Origin: Amycolatopsis oliviviridis
GTDB taxonomy: Bacteria > Actinomycetota > Actinomycetes > Mycobacteriales > Pseudonocardiaceae
Reading direction: 5' to 3'
DNA length: 64,000 nt
Assembly (NCBI RefSeq): GCF_014654365.1
Contig: NZ_BNAY01000004.1
Span: forward strand, 248,001 to 312,000
Part shown: positions 29,062 through 36,692 of the stretch, piece after piece
Layout of the letters: each line of letters opens with the position of its first letter
How positions within the stretch are numbered: the first letter of the stretch is position 1
Translations under genes and position numbers: made by a program
The notes under the pieces: model-generated
What the model was told of the DNA's origin: nothing
Databases searched by the model: none
What the model saw: only the letters and a program-made list of their open reading frames with translations

Positions 29062-30089
29062 GTCGTCGGGACGACCGGGGCTCGGGTGAGGACGACGGCG
29101 AAGCCGAACGCGAGCCCCATCACGGTCAGTTCCAGCGTCGCCCAGGCCGCCAGCGCCGTGCGGTCGTGCCGGACGATCCGCGGCATCAGCTTCCACCGCG
29201 TGTAGGCGCCGAGGGTCGCGATCACCCCGGTGCACAACAGTTTGAGCAGCACCAGCTGCCCGTACGGCGTGGTGAAGACGCCTTCCCAGAAGCCGAGCGA
29301 CGGGTTGAGCGAGATCTCGATCAGCCCGTTGAACAGGCCGGTCGCCGCGCCGAGGATCAGGCACAGCGTCGCCAGTTTGGAGAACCGCGGCAGCGCGTGC
29401 GCCAGCAGCGTCCGGTTCCCGACGAGCAGCACCGCCATCGCGCCGAGCCCGCCGGTCCAGGCGACGGCGCTCATCACGTGCAGTTCCATCGAGATCATCG
29501 TGTAGTCGTGGTAGTTCCAGTTCGACGCGTGCCCGGTGACCGGCAGCGGCAGCAGCGCGAACAGGCCGAGGCCGACGCGGACCTCGGCGGGCACCTTCTC
29601 GCCGTGCTTCAGCGCGAGGATGCCGAGTCCCGCGTGCAGCAGGGCCAGCACCGCGACGATCAGCAGCGCCTTCCCGGCACCGACGTCGGCGATGTAACTC
29701 CCGACGTCCGACATCGACAGCGTGCTGGAACCAGGCCGGTACTCGGCGGTCTGCAGGATCAGTGCGACGAGCGCGGTGGTCGCCCAGATCAGCGCGGCCG
29801 CGACGCTCGCGGGCCGCGCGAGCCGCATGATCGGCTCGGACAGCTTCGGCCGGTCGTAGCCGACCAGCACCGAAAGCAGCGCCAGCCCGATCGTGGCGAC
29901 CGCCGAAATGTCCAGCAGGACCCGCACGAGCGGGATGGAGACCGAGACCGCCTCGCTGACCTGCGCGACCCCGGGGACCGGGGCGGTGGCCGTCAGCGCG
30001 ACGCCGATCAGGGCGCCGACGATGCCCGCCGTCACCACGCAGAACAGCACGGCGACGCGGGCGCGCGAGGTGGTCTCGGCCTGTGTCAT
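29058..30089 (-). CDS. copD: CopD-family copper transport membrane protein
   Basis: 343 aa with about 8 transmembrane helices. The CopD domain shows the family's conserved membrane His residues: HASNWNYHDYTMISMELHVMSAVAWTGGLGAM. The open start has a long first helix and an outward loop. ATG overlaps the CopC TGA by 4 bases (ATGA), so CopC and CopD are produced together. In many actinobacteria CopC and CopD are fused (YcnJ); here they are separate. Function: copper uptake into the cytoplasm or to cuproenzymes, supplied by CopC. Operon order YcnI-CopC-CopD. Confidence 0.88.
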   Translation of the reverse strand: MTQAETTSRARVAVLFCVVTAGIVGALIGVALTATAPVPGVAQVSEAVSVSIPLVRVLLDISAVATIGLALLSVLVGYDRPKLSEPIMRLARPASVAAALIWATTALVALILQTAEYRPGSSTLSMSDVGSYIADVGAGKALLIVAVLALLHAGLGILALKHGEKVPAEVRVGLGLFALLPLPVTGHASNWNYHDYTMISMELHVMSAVAWTGGLGAMAVLLVGNRTLLAHALPRFSKLATLCLILGAATGLFNGLIEISLNPSLGFWEGVFTTPYGQLVLLKLLCTGVIATLGAYTRWKLMPRIVRHDRTALAAWATLELTVMGLAFGFAVVLTRAPVVPTT

Positions 30090-30649
30090 GACCCGCTCTT
30101 CTCCTTGTCACCCGCGCCGGTGCGCAGCGCGACGGTCAGTCCGACGGCGAGCAGCACGACGGCGCCCGCGATCCACACCCAGATCGGCACCCCGGACGAG
30201 CCTTCGCCGCCGGTCGCCGGGGTGGTCTCGGCCTGGCCGCCGGTGCCGCGCGCGGCGTCGGCGCTCGCCGGGGTCCCGGTGCCCGCGGCGGTGAGGGTGA
30301 ACGGCACCTCACCGGTCACGGCGTGCCCGTCCGCGGAGAGGATCCGGTAGCCGATCTTGTACTCGCCCGCCGGGCCGAGCGGCCGCAGCGCCACGCTCAC
30401 CGCGCTGTCACGGACCTCGACCTGGCCTTCGGCCCACTGGCCGCCGCCCGGTCCGACGACCGCGATCTGGTTGACGTTCGCGTTCTGGACGTACTGGTCG
30501 AACGTGAGCGTGACCTTCGCGGGCCCGGCGGCGAGCGAAGCGCCCTTCGCCGGGTCCGAGGAGATCAGGACGTTGTGCGCCAGCGCCGGGGTGGCGGTGG
30601 CGAGCCACGCCACCCCGGTGATCGCCAGCGCGACGATCGCTTTACGCAT
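30086..30649 (-). CDS. copC: Copper-binding protein CopC with C-terminal membrane anchor
   Basis: 187 aa. Signal peptide 1-24 ending ATPALA; the mature protein begins with His25 (AHNVLISSDP), the N-terminal Cu(II) ligand of CopC. The other ligands are seen in ILSADGHAVTG (Asp107, His109). The cupredoxin-like domain ends near 121 and is followed by a Thr/Gly-rich linker and a membrane helix (about 160-178) ending in RTGAGDKEKSGS, so the protein is anchored on the outer face of the membrane. It starts directly after the YcnI stop (TAA at 30650-30652). Confidence 0.93.
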   Translation of the reverse strand: MRKAIVALAITGVAWLATATPALAHNVLISSDPAKGASLAAGPAKVTLTFDQYVQNANVNQIAVVGPGGGQWAEGQVEVRDSAVSVALRPLGPAGEYKIGYRILSADGHAVTGEVPFTLTAAGTGTPASADAARGTGGQAETTPATGGEGSSGVPIWVWIAGAVVLLAVGLTVALRTGAGDKEKSGS

Positions 30650-31423
30650 TTACTCGGTTCCCTCGGTGTTGCCGTTCTTGGCGGAAGCGGTGGCGCGGCG
30701 GGCGCGCAGGGTGGCACCGGCGCCGACGCCGAGGCCCAGCGCGCCGACGACGAGACCGGCGCCGCCGAGCCAGCGGGCGGTGTTGTCGGACGACGAAGAA
30801 GCGGCGTGGGATTCCTCGGTGGCCTTCGCGTCGGAACCGTGGCCGCCGCCGTGCCCGTCACCGGTCTTCTCGGCGAGCTTCACGCTCGGCGCGGGGTGCT
30901 CCGGTTCCTCACCGGAGGCCGGGGTCGGCTGGTTCCACTCGACGACCTTGTTGTTCTCGTAGGTCTGCGTGGCCGGGAACTCGATCGCGTCGACGTTGGT
31001 CGGGAACTGGCCCGCGCTGATCTGGAACTCCTGGAACTCGGTCGAACCGGCGGCGATCTTGGTGCCGGGCTCCGCGGTCCAGGAGACCTTGGTGACGGCC
31101 TCGGTGATCTGCGTGCCGGACGCGGTGGTCACCGGGGCGGGCAGCTTGGTCTTGACGACCTCGGCCTTCCAGCCGGGGATCGGCTTGGTGCGGACCGAGC
31201 TGAGGGCGTACTCGGGCTTGAGGGTGATCTCGACCTTGACGGTGCCGGCGTCCTTCTCCTCGTTCGGGACGCGGAAGAAGATCGACCCGTAGCCACCCTT
31301 GGTGGGCTGAGGGCCGTAGACGTTGGCGGTGACGTGGGCCGAGGCGACCCCGGCCGAGAGCAGACCGGCGGCGCCGATCGCGGCGGCGAGGAAACCGGCG
31401 CGCTTGAAGACGTGCTTGGACAC
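30650..31423 (-). CDS. YcnI family protein (DUF1775), copper-associated
   Basis: 257 aa. Signal peptide with cleavage before His30 (GVASAHVTANV); this N-terminal His is the Cu ligand in YcnI proteins. The DUF1775 domain (30-170) includes FFRVPNEEKDAGTVKVEI and ends with VVEWNQPT, whose Trp also contributes to copper binding. A His/Gly-rich segment (GDGHGGGHGSDAKATEESH) follows and could bind extra metal, then one membrane helix. GTG start 31423 with AGGAG at 7 bases. First gene of the three-gene copper operon; probably copper chaperoning outside the membrane. Confidence 0.92.
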   Translation of the reverse strand: MSKHVFKRAGFLAAAIGAAGLLSAGVASAHVTANVYGPQPTKGGYGSIFFRVPNEEKDAGTVKVEITLKPEYALSSVRTKPIPGWKAEVVKTKLPAPVTTASGTQITEAVTKVSWTAEPGTKIAAGSTEFQEFQISAGQFPTNVDAIEFPATQTYENNKVVEWNQPTPASGEEPEHPAPSVKLAEKTGDGHGGGHGSDAKATEESHAASSSSDNTARWLGGAGLVVGALGLGVGAGATLRARRATASAKNGNTEGTE

Positions 31424-31495
31424 GGAAACTCCTGAACATGAACGAATCGGCGGGTTCGGGGACCTCGCCGGATTTACGGGGGATGGAACTGGGGT

Positions 31496-32047
31496 TCAGG
31501 AGAACAGCGGCGGACCACGCCTGCCGTGGACCCGGCGGAGGTCCACGCGGACGAGGTGGCCGGGGCCCGCCGGACGGGCGAGCACCGGGGACGCCGTCGC
31601 GGCGGGTACCGGGAGGGCGCCGAGGATGAACGGGACCAGCGCGCGCAGGCAGGCGAGGACGCCGAGCAGCAGTCCGTCGGCCTTGGCCAGCAGCAACGCG
31701 GTGACCAGCGTCGCGACGACGTGCGCGGCGGTCATCGCGAGCCCGCCCGAGAGCGGCGCGGGTTCGTCGTGTATGAGCTCGTGACTGCTCAGCGAACTGA
31801 GCACGAGGTGCATCACGACCTGCCCGGCGCCGAGGTCGACGATCGTGGCCATCGGGCCGCGCGCCTTCGCCGCGAGCGCGGCCGCGTTCCAGCCGATGAG
31901 CACGGTGAGCAACAACGTCATCGCCGTATCGGGTACTTCGCCGTCCCCGATCACGTGAGCGGTCACGGCGAGCGCCGCGGAACTGACGCCGAGCAAGCCA
32001 CCACGTACGGCGCGTAGCGCGCTTCGGTGATGGTTGTCCTTACTCAC
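31496..32047 (-). CDS. Hypothetical integral membrane protein near the copper genes
   Basis: 183 aa with four or five probable membrane helices (for example LGVSSAALAVTAHVIG, TAMTLLLTVLIGWNAAALAA, LAMTAAHVVATLVTALLLA, LLLGVLACLRALVPF). His residues lie in or near the helices (TAHVIG, VVMHLVLSSLSSHELIHDE), which fits a metal-related role. Start chosen at GTG 32047; no strong ribosome site. It is 72 bases ahead of the YcnI gene on the same strand, so probably co-regulated with the copper operon. No family name recognised. Confidence 0.7.
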   Translation of the reverse strand: MSKDNHHRSALRAVRGGLLGVSSAALAVTAHVIGDGEVPDTAMTLLLTVLIGWNAAALAAKARGPMATIVDLGAGQVVMHLVLSSLSSHELIHDEPAPLSGGLAMTAAHVVATLVTALLLAKADGLLLGVLACLRALVPFILGALPVPAATASPVLARPAGPGHLVRVDLRRVHGRRGPPLFS

Positions 32048-32245
32048 GGGTGAAGAGTATTCGACGTCCGGCGGGGCGGTCGATGTCCTCCCGGCTGTTG
32101 AGCAGTGAAAAAGACACCGTCGAGGCGGCGCGTGCGGTTGCCCGATTGGGCCGAATGGGGAACGTTTGCGGGACACAAGGCGGTAAACAGGGGTTTGACC
32201 GCGAGCGTTCTGGGTAGTCAGGCTCCCGATACAGCTACTCCGAAT

Positions 32246-32263
32246 GGGTGAGGAGTCTCACCC
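32246..32263. promoter_or_regulatory. 7-bp hairpin GGGTGAG-GAGT-CTCACCC upstream of the Opu operon
   Basis: Perfect inverted repeat ending 27 bases before the ATG of the first permease gene. Could be an operator or a small leader hairpin. The stretch from 32048 is otherwise promoter-like but without a clear -35/-10. Confidence 0.35.
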
Positions 32264-32289
32264 AGAGGCGGCGGGAGAACCAGCACGCG

Positions 32290-32937
32290 ATGAATCTCTT
32301 CGAGTACATCTCGGATCGGTGGGACAGACTCGCCCTCCAGGGGCTCCTCCATGTCAGCGCGGTCGTGCAGTGCACGATCCTGGCCGCCGTGCTCGGCGTG
32401 GTGATCGGCGTCGCCGTCTACCGCAGCCCGATCGGGTCGGCCGTGGCCACGGCGCTGGCGAGCACGATCCTCACCGTCCCCTCCTTCGCCCTCCTGGGGC
32501 TCCTCATCCCGGTGTTCGGCCTCGGCGCGAACACCACCGTCATCGCTCTCGTGCTCTACGCGCTGCTGCCGATCGTGCGGAACACGATCGTCGGACTGGG
32601 CGGGGTGGATCCCGCGGTCAGCGACGCGGCACGCGGGATCGGCATGAGCCGGTTCGGCGTGCTGACCAAGGTGGAGCTGCGGCTCGCCTGGCCCGCGATC
32701 CTGGCGGGCATGCGGGTCGCGACGCAGATGCTCATGGGCATCGCGGTCATCGCGGCCTACGCGAAAGGCCCGGGGCTCGGCTCGGAGGTCTTCTCCGGCC
32801 TCACCAACGCGGGGAGCACGAACTCCCTCAACCAGGCGCTGACCGGGACGCTCGGCCTGGTCGTTCTCGCTCTGGTCCTCGACGCCGTCTACGTCCTGAT
32901 CAACCGTCTGACCGTCTCAAGGGGTGTCCGTGGCTGA
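32290..32937 (+). CDS. Glycine betaine/choline-type ABC transporter permease (OpuCB/ProW-like)
   Basis: 215 aa, five or six membrane helices. The EAA loop appears as AARGIGMSRFGVLTKVELRLAWPAI, and GLGSEVFSGL matches the osmoprotectant family's conserved periplasmic-side end. ATG at 32290 begins the family-typical LFEYISDRW; an earlier in-frame GTG (32248) lies inside an inverted repeat and is less likely. First gene of a four-gene importer (permease, ATPase, permease, binding lipoprotein) with 8-base overlap to the ATPase. Confidence 0.92.
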   Translation: MNLFEYISDRWDRLALQGLLHVSAVVQCTILAAVLGVVIGVAVYRSPIGSAVATALASTILTVPSFALLGLLIPVFGLGANTTVIALVLYALLPIVRNTIVGLGGVDPAVSDAARGIGMSRFGVLTKVELRLAWPAILAGMRVATQMLMGIAVIAAYAKGPGLGSEVFSGLTNAGSTNSLNQALTGTLGLVVLALVLDAVYVLINRLTVSRGVRG

Positions 32938-34108
32938 GCCGACCGAAACCGTATCCGGCGTCGAGATCGAGCTGGAGAACGTCACGAAGCGCTACGCCGG
33001 CACCCGTGAGCCGGCGGTCGACGACTTCTCGATGGTGGTGCCCGCGGGCAAGATCGTGGTCTTCGTCGGCCCGTCCGGCTGCGGCAAGACCACCACCATG
33101 CGGATGATCAACCGGCTGATCGAGCCGACGTCGGGCCGCATCACCATCGGCGGTGACGACGCGCTGAAGCTCGACGTCGACACGCTGCGCCGTCGCATCG
33201 GCTACGCGATCCAGCAGGCCGGGCTGTTCCCGCACTTCACCGTCGCGCAGAACATCGCGGTGGTGCCCGGGCTGCTCGGCTGGGAGAAGAAGAAGGTCAA
33301 CGACCGGGTCGAGGAGATGATGGACCTGGTCGGGCTGGACCCGGCCGACTTCCGCGACCGGTTCCCGCGTCAGCTGTCCGGTGGGCAGCAGCAGCGCGTC
33401 GGCGTCGCGCGGGCGCTCGCGGCGGACCCGCCGGTGCTGCTGATGGACGAGCCGTTCGGCGCGGTCGACCCGATCACCCGCGGCAACCTGCAGGACGAAC
33501 TGCTGCGGCTGCAGACCGAACTGAAGAAGACGATCGTCTTCGTCACCCACGACTTCGACGAGGCCGTGAAGCTCGGCGACAAGATCGCGGTGCTCGGAAA
33601 CCAGTCGCGGATCCTGCAGTACGACACCCCGGACGCGATCCTCGCGAACCCGGCCGACGACACGGTCGCCGGTTTCGTCGGCGCCGGTGCCTCGCTCAAG
33701 CAGCTGACGCTGCTGCGGGTCCGCGACGTCGAGCTGAAGCAGGACGCGCTGACGGCGGCGGTCGGCGAATCGCCGTCGGACGTCCGCGAGAAGCTGACCC
33801 AGCAGCGCAAGCACTTCGTGCTGGTGCTCGACCAGCGGCGCCGTCCGATGCGGTGGGTGCACGTCCGCGAGCTGACCGCGGCGTCGTCGCTGGCCACCGC
33901 GGGCAAACCGCTGCGCGACTCGGTCAGCCTGCAGTCGACGCTGCAGGACGCGCTCGAAGCCATGCTCGCCGAGGGCGGCAGCGTCCCGGTGACCGGCGCC
34001 CGCGGCGAGTACGCCGGGACGATCGAGCTCGACACCGTCATCTCGACGATCCAGCAGCTGCGCGAGGAGCACTCCGACGACAACCCGGCGGAAGGTGTGA
34101 CCGCATGA
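32930..34108 (+). CDS. Glycine betaine/choline-type ABC transporter ATPase (OpuCA/ProV-like) with CBS-like tail
   Basis: 392 aa. Walker A GPSGCGKT, signature LSGGQQQR, Walker B VLLMDEP followed by FGAVDPITR, the OpuA/ProV form. H-loop in FVTHDFDEA. After residue 270 a tail with a CBS-like pattern (RMRWVHVRELTA, SVSLQSTLQDALEAMLAEGGSVPVTG) which in this family senses ionic strength. GTG 32930 is preferred over 32924 because AAGGGG then sits at normal distance. Overlaps its neighbours on both sides (8 and 4 bases). Confidence 0.94.
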   Translation: MAEPTETVSGVEIELENVTKRYAGTREPAVDDFSMVVPAGKIVVFVGPSGCGKTTTMRMINRLIEPTSGRITIGGDDALKLDVDTLRRRIGYAIQQAGLFPHFTVAQNIAVVPGLLGWEKKKVNDRVEEMMDLVGLDPADFRDRFPRQLSGGQQQRVGVARALAADPPVLLMDEPFGAVDPITRGNLQDELLRLQTELKKTIVFVTHDFDEAVKLGDKIAVLGNQSRILQYDTPDAILANPADDTVAGFVGAGASLKQLTLLRVRDVELKQDALTAAVGESPSDVREKLTQQRKHFVLVLDQRRRPMRWVHVRELTAASSLATAGKPLRDSVSLQSTLQDALEAMLAEGGSVPVTGARGEYAGTIELDTVISTIQQLREEHSDDNPAEGVTA

Positions 34109-34881
34109 CGGCCGTCGATACCGGGTTCACCACCGAATCCTCGTCGAGAGGCGCCGAGCGGGTCCGGCTGTTCGCCCAGCCCGCGGCGGTCCTGCTGATC
34201 GTCCTCGGGGTCCTGATCTGGGTGTTCACCAGTGACCTGACCGCGACGGAGAAGGAGACCCTCAACGCCGCCGGGTTGTTCACCGCGCTGCGCGACCACC
34301 TGGCGATGACCGTCGTGGTCACCGCGATCGTGGTCGCCGTGGCGGTGCCGCTCGGCGTGCTCGTCACCCGGCCCTGGGCGAAATGGGCGGCGCCGGTCTT
34401 CCTGGCGGTGGCGAACATCGGCCAGGCCGCGCCCGCGCTCGGTGTGCTGGTGCTGTGGTTCATCGTCACCGGCGCGACCGGCGGACTGTGGGTCGCGGCG
34501 CTGCCGCTGGCGTTCTACTCGCTGCTCCCGGTGCTGCGGAACACGATGGTCGGCCTGCAGCAGGTCGACCCCGCGCTGATCGACGCGGGCCGCGGCATCG
34601 GCATGTCGGCCTCCGGCGTGCTGTGGCGGGTCGAGTTCCCGCTGGCCATCCCGCTGATCCTGGCCGGTCTGCGGACCTCGCTGGTGCTGGCCGTCGGCAC
34701 GGCGACGTTCGGCATGTTCGTCAACGCCGGCGGTTTCGGCCTGCTCATCGACACCGGCTACAAGCTCAACCTGACGAAGGTGCTGATCACCGGCTCGGTG
34801 CTCGCCGTCGCACTGGCGCTGCTGGTGGACTGGCTCGGCGCGGTGGCGGAACAGTTCTTCGGACCGAAGGGACTGCGCTGA
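34105..34881 (+). CDS. Second glycine betaine/choline-type ABC permease (OpuCD/ProW-like)
   Basis: 258 aa with about six membrane helices after a polar N-terminus of 25 residues. The EAA loop is AGRGIGMSASGVLWRVEFPLAIP, and AVANIGQAAPALGVLV corresponds to a core helix of the family. ATG overlaps the ATPase stop (ATGA). With the first permease it forms the heterodimeric channel; the binding protein follows one base after its stop. Confidence 0.93.
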   Translation: MTAVDTGFTTESSSRGAERVRLFAQPAAVLLIVLGVLIWVFTSDLTATEKETLNAAGLFTALRDHLAMTVVVTAIVVAVAVPLGVLVTRPWAKWAAPVFLAVANIGQAAPALGVLVLWFIVTGATGGLWVAALPLAFYSLLPVLRNTMVGLQQVDPALIDAGRGIGMSASGVLWRVEFPLAIPLILAGLRTSLVLAVGTATFGMFVNAGGFGLLIDTGYKLNLTKVLITGSVLAVALALLVDWLGAVAEQFFGPKGLR

Positions 34882-34882
34882 C

Positions 34883-35842
34883 ATGCGACTGAAAGCGATC
34901 CTGGGCGCGGTCCTGTTGTGCGGCACGCTTTCCGCGTGCGGACTCGAGGTCAACACCGCGCTGCCGTACAAGATCGAACCCGGGTCGATCAAGCCCATCG
35001 AATCCCTCAAGGGCGTCAAGGTGACGGTGGGGTCGAAGGACTTCACCGAGAACATCATCCTGGGCTACATGGCCGAAATGGCGCTTTCCGCGGCGGGCGC
35101 GGACGTCGTCGACCTGACCGACATCAAGGGCTCGAACTCGTCACGGCAGGCGCTGCTCGCCGGACAGACCGACGTCACCTGGGAGTACACCGGCACCGGC
35201 TGGATCAACTACCAGGGCAACGAACTCCCCGTCCCCGGCGGGGAACAAGCCCAGTACGAAGCCACGAAGGCGGCCGACGAGACGAAGTTCGGCGTCACCT
35301 GGCTGAACTACTCGCCGCTCAACGACCAGTATGCCTTCGCCGTCACCGAGGCCTACGGCGCGACGAACAACCTGAAGACGACGTCCGACCTGGCGGCGTT
35401 CCTCAAGCGGAAGCCCGACCAGAACGTGTTCTGCCTGGAGACCGAATTCACCAGCCGCCAGGACGGTTTCCCCGCCGCCGTGCGGGCGTACGGGTTCCAG
35501 AATCCGGTGATCAAGAACTTCGGCATCGGCACGATCTACTCGGCCGTGGCGAGCGGGACCTGCCCGATCGGCGAGATCTTCACGACCGACGGCCGGATCG
35601 CCGGACTCAACCTGCGCGTCCTCGAAGACGACAAGAAGGCGTTCCCGCAGTACAACGCCGTGCCCACGTTGCGCACGGACTTCCTCAAGCAGCACCCGGA
35701 ACTGCGCGGACCGCTGGAAGCCGTCGGCGCGGCGCTGGACAACCAGCAGATGATCGAACTGTGCAAACAGGTCGACGTCGACGGCCGCGACCAGGGCGAG
35801 GTCGCCTACGAGTGGATGAAGAAGAAGGGGTTCATCAGCTAA
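34883..35842 (+). CDS. Glycine betaine/choline-binding lipoprotein (OpuCC/OsmF-like)
   Basis: 319 aa. Type II signal with lipobox LSAC (16-19), so Cys19 would be lipidated and the protein tethered outside the membrane. Mature part: KVTVGSKDFTENIILGYMAEMAL is the OpuAC signature; DLTDIKGSNSSRQALLAGQTDVTWEYTGTGW and later TSRQDGFPAAVRAYGF carry likely cation-binding aromatics (Trp, Tyr). The last gene of the importer, for osmoprotection or choline uptake. A long hairpin follows. Confidence 0.94.
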   Translation: MRLKAILGAVLLCGTLSACGLEVNTALPYKIEPGSIKPIESLKGVKVTVGSKDFTENIILGYMAEMALSAAGADVVDLTDIKGSNSSRQALLAGQTDVTWEYTGTGWINYQGNELPVPGGEQAQYEATKAADETKFGVTWLNYSPLNDQYAFAVTEAYGATNNLKTTSDLAAFLKRKPDQNVFCLETEFTSRQDGFPAAVRAYGFQNPVIKNFGIGTIYSAVASGTCPIGEIFTTDGRIAGLNLRVLEDDKKAFPQYNAVPTLRTDFLKQHPELRGPLEAVGAALDNQQMIELCKQVDVDGRDQGEVAYEWMKKKGFIS

Positions 35843-35857
35843 ATCTGTCGAGCGCTG

Positions 35858-35936
35858 ACGGAAACTCGCCGAAGGGGCGTCGTTCCGCTTCCACCTCACG
35901 GTGGGTGCGGAGGGCGCCCCTTCATCGAGTTTCCGT
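35858..35936. terminator. Long imperfect hairpin after the Opu operon
   Basis: ACGGAAACTCG (35858-35868) pairs with CGAGTTTCCGT (35926-35936), then GAAGGGGCG with CGCCCCTTC and further partial pairing (CTTCCACC/GGTGGGTG). No T-run follows. It starts 16 bases after the lipoprotein stop in a convergent gap and probably ends or protects the operon transcript. The stretch to 36057 holds more GC-rich partial repeats but no gene. Confidence 0.55.
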
Positions 35937-36057
35937 GGGCCTTCGGCCCGAAAGAGGGCGCTCGACGGTGAAGTCTCCGTCGGGCGCGGGGCGCCCTTGG
36001 GGAGACCGTTCTCGGCCGAGTTAGCCGCTGTCCCGGTCCGCTCGGAGGTCGCGGCCG

Positions 36058-36112
36058 TGCAATGAAAGCGTCCTTCATGGCAAATTTTGCTATGAAAGGC
36101 CCCTTCATTGCA
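36058..36112. repeat. Degenerate TGAAAGG-family palindrome
   Basis: TGCAATGAAAGCG...CCCCTTCATTGCA with an AT-rich centre (CAAATTTTG). The arms match at most positions but carry several mismatches, unlike the intact copies at 39827 and 54699. Located in the convergent gap between the Opu operon and the DUF6474-like gene, 26 bases from the latter's stop. Short open frames that read MKGPF... across this element are artefacts of the repeat. Confidence 0.8.
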
Positions 36113-36137
36113 CTTGAGGGGGCGGCCGCGCGAAGGC

Positions 36138-36602
36138 TCAGATCCCCAGCCGGTGCAGCAGCTTCCCCTCCAGCTGGTCCAGCTCCCCGGCCACGGCCCG
36201 GTGCGCCGCCTTCCGCCGCGCGGCCGGCATCCGCTCCGAAGCGCGGACGGTCGCCGAGAGCTGCTCCAGCGTCCCCTGAGTGTCCTTCGCGAAAGCCGCG
36301 TCGGCGTCAGTCGCCTTCGCGGACCTCTTCAGCTCCGCGAGCCCCTGCGTCAGTCCCGCGATCCGCGCGTGCAGCGCGGCACCGCGTCCGCTGAACTCGC
36401 CGAGCTGGTCGACGGCCACGCCGAGCTTCTTCGCCTGATAACGGTCGTATAGCTCCCGCGCGGCGCCCGCCGCTCGAACGGCGTACGGCGCGATCACCGG
36501 CAGTACGGCCGGACCGAGCACTTTGGCCACCGCGACGGCGTTTTTCGCCTTCTTCGGGGTGATCCTGCCTTCGCCCTCGACGGCTTTGGCCTTGCGCGCC
36601 AT
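36138..36602 (-). CDS. DUF6474-like hypothetical protein
   Basis: 154 aa, basic N-terminus (ARKAKAVEGEGRITPKKAKNAV), then a hydrophobic/helical part (VAKVLGPAVLPVIAPYAVRAAGAARELYDRYQAKKLGV) and Ala/Arg-rich helices with coiled-coil character. The family label is from memory of similar Pseudonocardiales proteins and is tentative. The ATG at 36602 has GGGAGGTG directly upstream. Divergent from the nuclease gene with 90 bases between. Possible peripheral membrane or nucleoid protein; function unknown. Confidence 0.7.
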   Translation of the reverse strand: MARKAKAVEGEGRITPKKAKNAVAVAKVLGPAVLPVIAPYAVRAAGAARELYDRYQAKKLGVAVDQLGEFSGRGAALHARIAGLTQGLAELKRSAKATDADAAFAKDTQGTLEQLSATVRASERMPAARRKAAHRAVAGELDQLEGKLLHRLGI

Positions 36603-36679
36603 GGCACCTCCCACGCTGTGTCACTGACGAACTTACTGGTCCCCGAAGTGGCGGGCATGTCGGCTTGCCGGTCGCCTTC

Positions 36680-36685
36680 TAGAGT
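36680..36685 (+). promoter_or_regulatory. Leaderless-type -10 (TAGAGT) for the nuclease gene
   Basis: TAGAGT, then GTTGTCT, then the GTG at 36693; no Shine-Dalgarno precedes this GTG. Confidence 0.45.
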
Positions 36686-36692
36686 GTTGTCT